A stretch of DNA of 64,000 nt, taken from positions 868,001-932,000 of the forward strand of contig NZ_CP186925.1 of NCBI RefSeq assembly GCF_049562855.1, written 5' to 3'. Below, piece after piece: positions 24,965 through 32,229 of the stretch. Position 1 is the first letter of the stretch. Each line of letters begins with the position of its first letter. A program made the position numbers and the translations under genes. Under the pieces are notes generated by a model. It ran no database searches. It had not been told where the DNA came from and saw nothing but the letters and a program-made list of their open reading frames with translations. The DNA comes from Ruminococcus_C callidus (GTDB lineage: Bacteria; Bacillota; Clostridia; Oscillospirales; Ruminococcaceae).

Positions 24965-25216
24965 GGAAATGCTGCATAAAGGAAACACAGCACGCAGATT
25001 GCATGCAAAGGCAATACCGCACAAAGAGCGTCTGGCGACTTTGCACGCCATCTGCTTGCAAATTTTCCGTCATATTTCACAAAAATGCTCGTGAATACAG
25101 CAAGTATTCACTCCGCTTTTTGTTTCATCTGACGAAAAATTTGACGACGCATCTGTCGCACAATCTTTGTGCGGTATTGCCCAAAGCCGTTAGGCGTTCT
25201 TTATGCAGCGTTTTCC
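24965..25216. repeat. family A element split by a family B element
   Basis: The left part (GGAAATGCTGCATAAAGG... to GCATGCAAA) and right part (CAAAGCCGTTAGGCG... to GCAGCGTTTTCC) belong to a family A copy. A complete B copy (25010-25181) sits in the middle. Flanks CTTG and CTGG agree at three of four positions. Confidence 0.8.
25010..25181. repeat. family B element (172 bp) nested in family A
   Basis: It runs from GGCAATACCGCACAA to TTGTGCGGTATTGCC and is flanked by the 4-bp direct repeat CAAA. Undoing the duplication restores the GCAAAGCCGT sequence seen in intact A elements. This shows that B moved after A was in place. Confidence 0.9.
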
Positions 25217-25302
25217 CTGGTGATGAGGGGATGCTTGGCTGCCAGAAATACCGTGGACAGCGGGAGATCCGCTTCGTCCGAGAACCATGTGAGGTGAAAC
25301 TG

Positions 25303-25593
25303 ATGAGTGTTGTAATTATCGGCGGAAACGAGTGCATGAGCCGTCAGTATGCAGATGTCTGCATGGAGCACGGCTGCACCGCGAAGGTGTTTCCGAAAGA
25401 AACCGGTCCGATCGAAAAGAAAATCGGCTCTCCGGATCTGATGATCCTGTTTACCCGTACCGTGTCCCATAAAATGGTACAGGGTGCCGTAAAGGCGGCG
25501 AAGAAGAACTCGATCCCCATTGCACGGGTGCAGAGCAGCAGCATTTCTGCACTGCGGGCACTGCTGGGACAGAAAGGTATGGCACAGGCATAA
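25303..25593 (+). CDS. DUF2325 protein, probable iron-regulated
   Basis: This 96-residue protein matches the DUF2325 family: SVVIIGGNECMSRQYADVC at the start, KVFPKETG near 36, IGSPDLMILFTRTVSHKMV near 47 and RVQSSSISALRALL near 76. Family members often accompany feoAB ferrous iron uptake genes and are thought to be iron-responsive; the biochemical role is unknown. Here no feo gene is present, but the upstream promoter carries a DtxR-like operator. About 470 bp, including the nested A/B elements, separate promoter and gene, which is unusually long. ATG 25303 follows GAGGTGA at 5 nt. Confidence 0.85.
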   Translation: MSVVIIGGNECMSRQYADVCMEHGCTAKVFPKETGPIEKKIGSPDLMILFTRTVSHKMVQGAVKAAKKNSIPIARVQSSSISALRALLGQKGMAQA

Positions 25594-25649
25594 TGCTTTC
25601 CCTGAAGCGGTGGGCGTGAGAACCGCTTGGGGATAAGCTTTTGCATACG

Positions 25650-25689
25650 AAGAACCGACGTTTTGGAAGAGAGCGTCGGTTCTTTTTTA
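25650..25689 (+). terminator. intrinsic terminator after DUF2325 gene
   Basis: AAGAACCGACG pairs with CGTCGGTTCTT, followed by TTTT. Confidence 0.88.
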
Positions 25690-25694
25690 TATAA

Positions 25695-25866
25695 GGCAGC
25701 CCCGCACAAAGCCCGCCTGACGGCTTTGCACGCAATCTGCGTGCAGATTTTCCGGCATATTGCCCAGAAATCCCTTGCCATACGAAAGTATGCCTGCGGA
25801 ATTTCTATGCAATCTGCCGAAAAATCTGACAACGCATCTTACGTACAAGCTTTGTGCGGTGCTGCC
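25695..25866. repeat. chimeric element: B-like ends, A-like interior, 172 bp
   Basis: The ends GGCAGCCCCGCACAAAGC and GCTTTGTGCGGTGCTGCC resemble family B, while the interior (CGTGCAGATTTTCCGGCAT, TTGCCCAGAAATCCCTTGCC) is family A. Ends and hairpin arms match each other base for base despite differing from both parents. Flanks ATAA and GTAA agree at three of four positions. Confidence 0.8.
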
Positions 25867-25923
25867 GTAAATACACTTCAGTTCGTCAAACTGCATAAAA
25901 GATATGAAATTTGTTCTATTTTC

Positions 25924-25952
25924 TTGACAATGGAAAGCGGATATGCTATAAT
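25924..25952 (+). promoter_or_regulatory. sigma-A promoter of GH9 gene
   Basis: TTGACA (25924-25929) and TATAAT (25947-25952) with a 17-bp spacer. Confidence 0.9.
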
Positions 25953-26014
25953 GAAATGTACGTAATCAGTGATCGGCTTTTTGAGTCGAATATAAAGAAT
26001 TGGAGTGAAAAAGG

Positions 26015-28246
26015 ATGAACTGGAAAGGAAATCTAAAGAAAAAACTGACGGCAGTACTGTCCGCCGGTGTTTTGGCGGTGACGGGAACGGTTTCGGCAGT
26101 GTCGGGAATGACAGCCTCGGCACAGCCGTCAGCTGGTACATACGGAGATGCACTGAAATTATCTCTGTACTTTTTTGACGCAAATCAGTGCGGTGCAGAT
26201 GATAATGTACTGACCTGGCGTGGAAAATGTCATACTTATGATGCGGAAGCATCGCTTAGCAGTGCAAAGGGACTGTCATCCAGTTCCGTGGCAGCAATCA
26301 AAGCTGCAAACGGCGGCTTGGATACCGTAGATGTGTCCGGCGGTTATCATGATGCAGGAGATCATTTGAAATTCTCGAATACAATGGGATATTCCTGTAC
26401 TAATCTGGCTTGGTCTTATTTTGAAAATCCGGATTCCTATAAAGAAACCGGAAGCGAAGATCATCTTCTGTACATTCTGAAAAAAATGTGCGACTACTTT
26501 ATGAAAGTGACTTATCTGGATGACAGCGGTAATGTCATTGCGTTCTGCTATATGGTAGGCGATGACCAGGATCACAACATCTGGACTGCACCGGAAGTAC
26601 AAACACAGAACAGACCGACATACTGGGCAGATGCATCCAATCCGTCGGTAGATGCGTCCGGTCATATGGCAGCAGCTCTGGCAGCAACTTCTCTGGCATT
26701 TCGGGATAAAAACGCAGATTATGCAGATACTTGCCTGAAGTATGCAAATGCACTGGAAAAGTTTACAGAAAAGTATCCGAAGGCAACCTATGAGGGAATC
26801 GGCAGCTACTATTCCTGTGGCAATATTGAAGATAAGGTAGCGTGGAGTGATCTGTGGTGTGCGATTGCCAACAACAACGGAAAACTTCCGGATTCTTACC
26901 AGGCACAGTACACACCGTCTAACGGCGTATATAACGGCAGCATCTACGATTACTGGGTTTATTCCTGGGATAAGGTGTGGGGCGGTTACTCTGCTCTGCT
27001 GTATTCCATGGATCCTCAGAAGTACAGTGCACACGGCAGCGAGCTGGTGTTCGATATGGATCAGCTGGTGGGCAACAAGAATCAGGCGTATTATCCGGTC
27101 GGCGGCGGCTGGGGTGCATCCCGTTACAACTGTGCATGGCAGATGTATGCTTTGACTTATGCAAAGTATACCAGCGGACAGGACAAATACAATGAATATG
27201 CACAAGGGCAGATGGACTATTTGCTGGGAAATAATCCGGCAAACCGCAGCTATCTGATCGGTTTTGGCGATTCTTATCCGCAGCATATCCATCATAGAGC
27301 AGCAAACCCGGATAAGGATACTGCAAAATATATTTTGTACGGCACCTTGGTCGGTGGTCCGACAGATGCCAACGGTTCTTATGACGATAACACAAATTCT
27401 TATTCCTGCACAGAGCCGGCACTGGATTACAATGGCTGCTTTGCACTGGCAATTGCCGGACTGTATGCCGTTTACGGTGGTTCGACAACAGCTGCACAAA
27501 GTGCAATTGCATCTGCTTCTGAAATTAACAGTGACTTTGTATTCAGTTATGGCAGCGAAACACCGCAGCCGGGCACTACCACTACAGAACAGACGACTAC
27601 CACGACAGAAGAAACCACAACGACTACTGAAGAAAGCACAGTAACAACAGAGAAAGAAAAGGCAGAATGGGCAGACTTCCCGTACTACATTATGGCAGGC
27701 GATGATTTCAGTGCTTCGATCTCCTATACCGGCAGCAATCCCGATTTCCAGTGGACTTCTTCTGACCCGAACGTTCTGGAAGTCGAGGGCAGCGGTCTGA
27801 ATGTTACGCTGCATGCAAAAGACGGCGGTACTGTGACACTGACTGCAACCAACGGTTCGATCACACTTACCAAAGAGATCGGGATTGTGACTGAAGTGTT
27901 TACCACTTCTACTACCGAGGAAACCACAACAACAACAACCGAATCTGTCACAACGGATTCTGACGAAACCACTGCGACAACTTCCGGCAGCGAAACCACG
28001 ACCACTACAAAGGGCGGCGATGTTACACCTGCCAGCCTGTACGGTGATGTCAATCTGGACGGCAGAGTGGATATTACCGATGCGGTAATGCTGAACAAGG
28101 CGGCTGCCAATACGGTACAGCTTTCTGAACAGCAGCGGAGCAATGCAGACTGTGATGCCAACAACGAAGTGGATTCCAATGATGCTGTGGTACTGCTGAA
28201 GTTCTTGGTATCCATTATCAAGACCTTGCCGGAAGTTGCAGAATAA
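26015..28246 (+). CDS. secreted GH9 cellulase with Ig-like domain and dockerin
   Basis: This 743-residue exported endoglucanase is a predicted cellulosome component. Order: signal peptide (about 1-37), GH9 (alpha/alpha)6-barrel (about 40-495), Thr/Glu linker, a bacterial Ig-like domain (about 549-625), a second linker, and a type I dockerin (about 674-743). The GH9 catalytic aspartates are Asp113 and Asp116 (GGYHDAGDH) and the acid is Glu467 (CTEPALDYNGCF); the PQHIHHRAA motif is also present. The dockerin repeats DVNLDGRVDITD and DCDANNEVDSND are nearly identical to those of the GH26 protein, so both should bind the same cohesin. GGAGTG precedes the start. Confidence 0.94.
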   Translation: MNWKGNLKKKLTAVLSAGVLAVTGTVSAVSGMTASAQPSAGTYGDALKLSLYFFDANQCGADDNVLTWRGKCHTYDAEASLSSAKGLSSSSVAAIKAANGGLDTVDVSGGYHDAGDHLKFSNTMGYSCTNLAWSYFENPDSYKETGSEDHLLYILKKMCDYFMKVTYLDDSGNVIAFCYMVGDDQDHNIWTAPEVQTQNRPTYWADASNPSVDASGHMAAALAATSLAFRDKNADYADTCLKYANALEKFTEKYPKATYEGIGSYYSCGNIEDKVAWSDLWCAIANNNGKLPDSYQAQYTPSNGVYNGSIYDYWVYSWDKVWGGYSALLYSMDPQKYSAHGSELVFDMDQLVGNKNQAYYPVGGGWGASRYNCAWQMYALTYAKYTSGQDKYNEYAQGQMDYLLGNNPANRSYLIGFGDSYPQHIHHRAANPDKDTAKYILYGTLVGGPTDANGSYDDNTNSYSCTEPALDYNGCFALAIAGLYAVYGGSTTAAQSAIASASEINSDFVFSYGSETPQPGTTTTEQTTTTTEETTTTTEESTVTTEKEKAEWADFPYYIMAGDDFSASISYTGSNPDFQWTSSDPNVLEVEGSGLNVTLHAKDGGTVTLTATNGSITLTKEIGIVTEVFTTSTTEETTTTTTESVTTDSDETTATTSGSETTTTTKGGDVTPASLYGDVNLDGRVDITDAVMLNKAAANTVQLSEQQRSNADCDANNEVDSNDAVVLLKFLVSIIKTLPEVAE

Positions 28247-28260
28247 CGGAGGGATCGGAC

Positions 28261-28770
28261 ATGAACCGAAAGGCTTTGCAGAAGCTTTCTTACGGTGTGT
28301 ATCTGGTGACGACATCGTATAACGGAAAGCCGTATGGCTGTGTGGCAAACAGTGCGATGCAGATCACCTCTGCACCGGCACAGATTGCCGTAAGCATCAA
28401 CCACGATAACGCGACACATGACCAGATCGCCCAAAGCGGTAAGTTTGCACTGGCGATTCTGGCAACGGATACCGATCCGGCTCTGATCGGCGGTTTCGGC
28501 TATCGCTCCAGTCGGGACGCAGACAAATTCGCCGGCGTTTCCTGTACGGAAAAGGACGGCATGCCGGTGCCAGACGGGGCAATGGCGTGGATCACCTGCC
28601 GCGTGGTGAAGCTGATGGACGCAGGCACACATACGATTTTTCTGGGAGAAGTCACAGACTGTGACCTGAATCGGGAGGACGGCATTCCCATGACCTATCA
28701 GTTCTATCATAGTGTCATCAAGGGTGCCAGCCCGAAAAACGCTCCCACCTATATCTCACCGGAAGATTAA
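28261..28770 (+). CDS. flavin reductase family FMN-binding protein
   Basis: This 169-residue protein matches the split-barrel flavin reductase-like family: YGVYLVTTSYNGKPYGCVANSA at the N-terminus, ISINHDNATHDQI-type motif near 45, and SGKFALAILA near 60. In anaerobes such domains bind FMN and occur alone or fused to rubredoxin (Hrb). They take part in oxygen or NO detoxification. There is no rubredoxin domain here. It starts 14 bp after the GH9 stop with its own GGAGGG RBS and no terminator between, so it may be transcribed with the cellulase, an odd pairing that may be chance. Confidence 0.87.
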   Translation: MNRKALQKLSYGVYLVTTSYNGKPYGCVANSAMQITSAPAQIAVSINHDNATHDQIAQSGKFALAILATDTDPALIGGFGYRSSRDADKFAGVSCTEKDGMPVPDGAMAWITCRVVKLMDAGTHTIFLGEVTDCDLNREDGIPMTYQFYHSVIKGASPKNAPTYISPED

Positions 28771-28771
28771 A

Positions 28772-28887
28772 AAAACACTGCATAAAGCCGCCTGACGGCT
28801 TTGCACGCAATCTGCTTGCAGATTTTCCGTCATATTGCCCAGAAATCTGACTATGCATCTTACGCACAAGCTTTATTCAGTGTTCCC
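28772..28887. repeat. family A element, shortened (about 116 bp)
   Basis: It begins AAAACACTGCATAAAGC directly after the flavin reductase stop and ends GCTTTATTCAGTGTTCCC. The central hairpin loop region of longer copies is missing. Confidence 0.8.
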
Positions 28888-28903
28888 TTAAAAACAAAAT
28901 CAC

Positions 28904-28932
28904 TTGACATTTCAAAAAAAGTGTGGTATACT
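28904..28932 (+). promoter_or_regulatory. sigma-A promoter of the queuosine operon
   Basis: TTGACA (28904-28909) and TATACT (28927-28932) with a 17-bp spacer. Confidence 0.88.
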
Positions 28933-28934
28933 GT

Positions 28935-29086
28935 GTTTCGGTAACATATCGACAGTTCGTTTGCACCATCCTGTCGCAAAACAAAACTAGGGCATCCGAA
29001 ACTAGAAATCACACAAAAACCGTTTTGTGTTTGTTTGAAATGAATTTTGGATGCAGTCGTATGTGCAATGCGGCTGCATTTTTTAT
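28935..29086 (+). promoter_or_regulatory. preQ1 riboswitch, probably class III, with terminator
   Basis: The leader of the preQ1 synthesis operon holds a structured stretch with TTCGGTAACATATCGAC, ACTAGGGCATCCGAAACTAG and an A-rich segment, resembling the preQ1-III aptamer known from Ruminococcaceae. The expression platform is readable: GCATCC (28992-28997) can pair with GGATGC (29049-29054), which competes with a terminator stem 29051-29059/29071-29079 followed by six T. Ligand binding should favour termination, giving feedback repression by preQ1. The class is from recall of the motif; Rfam scoring would decide between classes I, II and III. Confidence 0.72.
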
Positions 29087-29101
29087 TGGGAGGAAAACCG
29101 T

Positions 29102-29521
29102 ATGTTCGAACTCAAAACATCAGCCAGCTTTGACAGTGCACATTTTCTGTCCGGCTATCAGGGCAAGTGTTCCAATCTTCACGGACACCGCTGGAAAATC
29201 GAAGTGACGGTCGGGCAAGAAACTCTACAGGAAGAAGGCAACTATCGGGGCATGGTGATCGATTTCGGCGATGTGAAGCATGCCGTGAAAGCACTGGCGG
29301 ACAGCTATGACCACGCTATGATTTATGAGGAAGGCACCTTGCAGCGTGCCACTGTGGAGGCACTTCTGGCAGAGGGATTCCGGCTGATCGCAGTGCCGTT
29401 TCGTCCCACGGCGGAGCAGTTTGCCAAGTGCTTCTATGAAAAGCTGACCGCAGACGGCTTGCCGGTACGCCGTGTGGCAGTCTATGAAACGCCGGAAAAT
29501 TGTGCAGTTTATGAGGTGTGA
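29102..29521 (+). CDS. queD: 6-carboxytetrahydropterin synthase QueD
   Basis: QueD converts dihydroneopterin triphosphate to 6-carboxytetrahydropterin, the second step of preQ1 synthesis. The 139-residue protein has the zinc and catalytic motifs of the PTPS family: FDSAHFL near 9, CSNLHGHRW near 24 and DFGDVK near 54. ATG 29102 is preceded by GGGAGG at 8 nt. It is the first gene of a five-gene operon. Confidence 0.93.
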   Translation: MFELKTSASFDSAHFLSGYQGKCSNLHGHRWKIEVTVGQETLQEEGNYRGMVIDFGDVKHAVKALADSYDHAMIYEEGTLQRATVEALLAEGFRLIAVPFRPTAEQFAKCFYEKLTADGLPVRRVAVYETPENCAVYEV

Positions 29522-29525
29522 GAAC

Positions 29526-30191
29526 ATGAATCGTTTGGCAGTGGTGGAGAAGTTTGTCAGCATCAACGGAGAGGGGACACATGCCGGAGAACTGGCAGTG
29601 TTCCTGCGGTTCCGCGGCTGCAATCTGAACTGCGGCTTTTGTGATACCAAGTGGGCGAATGCGGCAGATGCTCCCGCAACAGAGGAGTCTGCGGAGGAAC
29701 TGGTGGAATATGTGCGGCAGACCGGTGTGCAGAATGTGACGCTGACCGGCGGAGAGCCGCTGCTCCAGCCTCACATCGGGGAACTGATCACGGCACTGGG
29801 TGCCCTGGGCTATCGGGTGGAGATCGAAACCAACGGCAGCGTGGCACTGGAACCCTTTGCGGCACTGGCATTTCGCCCTTGCTTTACCATGGACTATAAG
29901 CTGCCGGACAGCGGCATGGAATCTGCCATGAAGCCGGAGAATTTCGACCTGCTGCGGAGTCAGGACGCAGTGAAATTCGTGGTGGGCAGCAGAAGCGACC
30001 TGAACCGTGCACTGGAAGTGATCCGGCAGTATGCCCTGACGGCAAAATGTACCGTCTTTTTCAGTCCGGTGTTCGGGGCAATCGAGCCGGTGGAAATTGT
30101 GGAATTCCTTGAGGAGCACAAACTGAATCGGGTACGGCTGCAATTGCAGCTGCATAAATTGATCTGGGATCCCCAGAAACGCGGTGTATAA
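29526..30191 (+). CDS. queE: 7-carboxy-7-deazaguanine synthase QueE (radical SAM)
   Basis: QueE rearranges carboxytetrahydropterin to 7-carboxy-7-deazaguanine using S-adenosylmethionine. The 221-residue protein shows the short-form layout SINGEGTHAGELAVFLRFRG and the cluster motif CNLNCGFCDT near 32, followed by LTGGEPLLQP near 73. ATG 29526 lies 9 nt after GAGG within the end of queD, so the two are translationally linked. Confidence 0.93.
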   Translation: MNRLAVVEKFVSINGEGTHAGELAVFLRFRGCNLNCGFCDTKWANAADAPATEESAEELVEYVRQTGVQNVTLTGGEPLLQPHIGELITALGALGYRVEIETNGSVALEPFAALAFRPCFTMDYKLPDSGMESAMKPENFDLLRSQDAVKFVVGSRSDLNRALEVIRQYALTAKCTVFFSPVFGAIEPVEIVEFLEEHKLNRVRLQLQLHKLIWDPQKRGV

Positions 30192-30203
30192 GGGGGTGTG
30201 ACA

Positions 30204-30764
30204 ATGGATACCAAGGCAATAGAAACCCATATTCGGGGGATTTTGGAAGCGATCGGCGAAGATCCTGATCGTGAAGGACTGCGGGAAACGCCGCAGCGTG
30301 TGGCGAGAATGTACGAGGAGATCTTTGCGGGCATTTCGTATTCCAACCATGAAATTGCAGAGATGTTCGGGAAAACATTTGAAGCCCCTTCGCCCAGTCA
30401 GTCTCAGACGGCGGTGGTGATGAAAGACATCAGCGTGTTCAGCTATTGCGAACACCACATGGCACTGATGTATGACATGAACGTCAATGTGGCATACGTG
30501 CCCCGCGGCAGAGTGATCGGACTTAGCAAAATTGCACGCATCTGCGATATGGCATCGAAGCGGCTGCAATTGCAGGAACGGCTGGGGCAGGACATTGCGG
30601 AGATCCTCATGGAAGCAGTAGGAACGCCGGACGTGGGCGTTGTCATTACTGGTTCGCACAGCTGCATGACGGCACGGGGAATCCGCAACGTTTCTTCCCG
30701 CACGACCACAAAGACATTCTGTGGTGCGTTCCAGACGGACCGCAGTCTACAGGAATTACTTTAA
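30204..30764 (+). CDS. folE: GTP cyclohydrolase I FolE
   Basis: FolE makes dihydroneopterin triphosphate from GTP, the first step of preQ1 (and folate) synthesis. The 186-residue protein carries the zinc ligands in CEHH (near 80) and HSCMTARG (near 150), and the motif GLSKIARICDMASKRLQLQE. Placement inside the queuosine operon shows that GTP is channelled to preQ1 under the same riboswitch. AGGGGGTG precedes ATG 30204. Confidence 0.95.
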   Translation: MDTKAIETHIRGILEAIGEDPDREGLRETPQRVARMYEEIFAGISYSNHEIAEMFGKTFEAPSPSQSQTAVVMKDISVFSYCEHHMALMYDMNVNVAYVPRGRVIGLSKIARICDMASKRLQLQERLGQDIAEILMEAVGTPDVGVVITGSHSCMTARGIRNVSSRTTTKTFCGAFQTDRSLQELL

Positions 30765-30776
30765 GGAGGTACGACC

Positions 30777-31463
30777 ATGAAAGCAATGGTTCTTTTCAGC
30801 GGCGGCGTGGACAGCACCACCTGCCTCGGCATGGCAGTGGACAAGTACGGTGCAGAAGAAGTGCTGGCACTGTCTGTTTCCTATGGACAGAAGCACCAGA
30901 AAGAAGTGGAGGCTGCACGGAAAATTGCGGCGTATTATGGCGTTGCGTGGAAGCAGCTGGATTTGTCTGTGATTTTTGCAGATTCCAACTGCTCTCTGCT
31001 CTCCGGTTCCACACAGGAGATCCCCAAGGAAACCTATGCGGAACAGCTACAGGAAACCAACGGCAGTCCGGTTTCCACCTATGTGCCGTTCCGCAACGGA
31101 CTGTTCCTCGCTTCTGCGGCAAGCATGGCACTGTCCAACGGCTGCGAAGTCATTTACTACGGAGCACATAGTGATGATGCCGCCGGCAATGCCTATCCGG
31201 ATTGCAGCGATGCCTTTAACGAAGCAATGAATCGGGCGATTTATCTGGGAAGCGGCGAACAGCTGCGGATCGAAGCCCCCTTTGTCAAGTGGACAAAGGC
31301 AGACGTGGTAAAAAAAGGACTGGAACTGGGCGTGCCCTATGCATTGACATGGAGCTGCTACGAGGGCGGCGAAAAGCCCTGCGGTGTCTGCGGTACCTGC
31401 CGCGACCGTGCAGCAGCATTTGCAGCAAACGGTGTGCCGGATCCGGCACTGGGAGGTGAATGA
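30777..31463 (+). CDS. queC: 7-cyano-7-deazaguanine synthase QueC
   Basis: QueC turns carboxydeazaguanine into preQ0 using ATP and ammonia. The 228-residue protein has the PP-loop SGGVDSTTCLG at residue 8 and the zinc-binding cluster CYEGGEKPCGVCGTC near 203. A strong AAGGAGG sits just before the start. The next gene begins 1 bp after its stop. Confidence 0.95.
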   Translation: MKAMVLFSGGVDSTTCLGMAVDKYGAEEVLALSVSYGQKHQKEVEAARKIAAYYGVAWKQLDLSVIFADSNCSLLSGSTQEIPKETYAEQLQETNGSPVSTYVPFRNGLFLASAASMALSNGCEVIYYGAHSDDAAGNAYPDCSDAFNEAMNRAIYLGSGEQLRIEAPFVKWTKADVVKKGLELGVPYALTWSCYEGGEKPCGVCGTCRDRAAAFAANGVPDPALGGE

Positions 31464-31464
31464 T

Positions 31465-31962
31465 ATGGCAGGAAGAAGCAAGGAAGAAACGGGAGATATT
31501 ACTCTGCTGGGCAATCAGAATACGAAGTATGCCAGCGATTATGCACCGGAGGTGCTGGAAACATTTCCGAACAAGCATCCGGATCGGGACTATTTCGTCA
31601 AGTTCAACTGTCCGGAGTTTACCAGCCTTTGTCCGATCACCGGACAGCCGGACTTTGCGACCCTGTACATTTCCTACGTGCCGCGGGAGATCATGGTGGA
31701 GAGCAAGTCGTTGAAGCTGTATCTGTTCAGCTTCCGGAATCACGGCGATTTCCACGAGGACTGTGTGAACATCATCATGAACGACCTGATCAGGCTGATG
31801 GAGCCGGCGTACATTGAAGTGTGGGGAAAGTTTTTGCCCCGCGGCGGCATTTCCATTGACCCGTACTGCAACTATGGCAGACCGGGGACGAAGTGGGAAC
31901 AGGTGGCTTGGGACAGACTGACCCACCATGACATGTTTCCGGAAAAGGTAGACAATCGATAA
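31465..31962 (+). CDS. queF: NADPH-dependent preQ0 reductase QueF
   Basis: QueF reduces the nitrile of preQ0 to preQ1, completing the de novo route encoded in this operon. The 165-residue protein is the short unimodular type. Key features are the catalytic Cys in SLCPITGQPDFA near 53, the substrate motif ESKSLKLYLFSFRN near 75, and HGDFHEDC near 90. It is the last operon gene and is followed by a family A mini-hairpin and a terminator. Confidence 0.95.
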   Translation: MAGRSKEETGDITLLGNQNTKYASDYAPEVLETFPNKHPDRDYFVKFNCPEFTSLCPITGQPDFATLYISYVPREIMVESKSLKLYLFSFRNHGDFHEDCVNIIMNDLIRLMEPAYIEVWGKFLPRGGISIDPYCNYGRPGTKWEQVAWDRLTHHDMFPEKVDNR

Positions 31963-31964
31963 AA

Positions 31965-32009
31965 GAAACACTGTATAAAGCCCGCCTGACGGCTTTATGC
32001 AGTGTTTCC
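31965..32009. repeat. family A mini-element
   Basis: GAAACACTGTATAAAGCC and GGCTTTATGCAGTGTTTCC form a hairpin two bases after the queF stop. It is the A counterpart of the 33-bp B mini-elements. Confidence 0.8.
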
Positions 32010-32020
32010 TAAATACAAAA

Positions 32021-32090
32021 GAGAACAATGGCGTTCGACTTTACGGGATTTTTCTGTCTGGTAAAGCCGAACGCTTTCTTTTTTCTCTGA
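32021..32090 (+). terminator. intrinsic terminator of the queuosine operon
   Basis: GCGTTCGACTTTAC pairs with GTAAAGCCGAACGC (one mismatch), followed by TTTCTTTTTT. Confidence 0.8.
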
Positions 32091-32125
32091 AAAAAAGTTT
32101 TTTCTGGAGTTTTGCACAATTTTTC

Positions 32126-32154
32126 TTGCAATTCCCCTGCGAGTATGATATAAT
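32126..32154 (+). promoter_or_regulatory. promoter of the alanine-type symporter
   Basis: TTGCAA (32126-32131) and TATAAT (32149-32154) with a 17-bp spacer. A CACAATTTTTC tract directly upstream resembles tracts before 37140 and 41800. Confidence 0.75.
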
Positions 32155-32229
32155 AAAAATGTTTTTTTCTGACAATGTCGGAATGTGCAGCTTTTTGGCT
32201 GTAGAAAAATAATAAAGGAGTGAACGCAA

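Noticed and set aside
25627..25965. A 112-codon frame at 25627-25965, and similar frames at 18661, 34129 and 42220
   Set aside because: These similar peptides (containing KARLTALHAIC-like strings) are translations of the repeat elements, not genes.
26276..28348. A 690-codon open frame opposite the GH9 gene
   Set aside because: It is a shadow on the antisense strand of a clearly real gene. Its Cys/Ile/Arg-rich product has no family motif, start signal or RBS.
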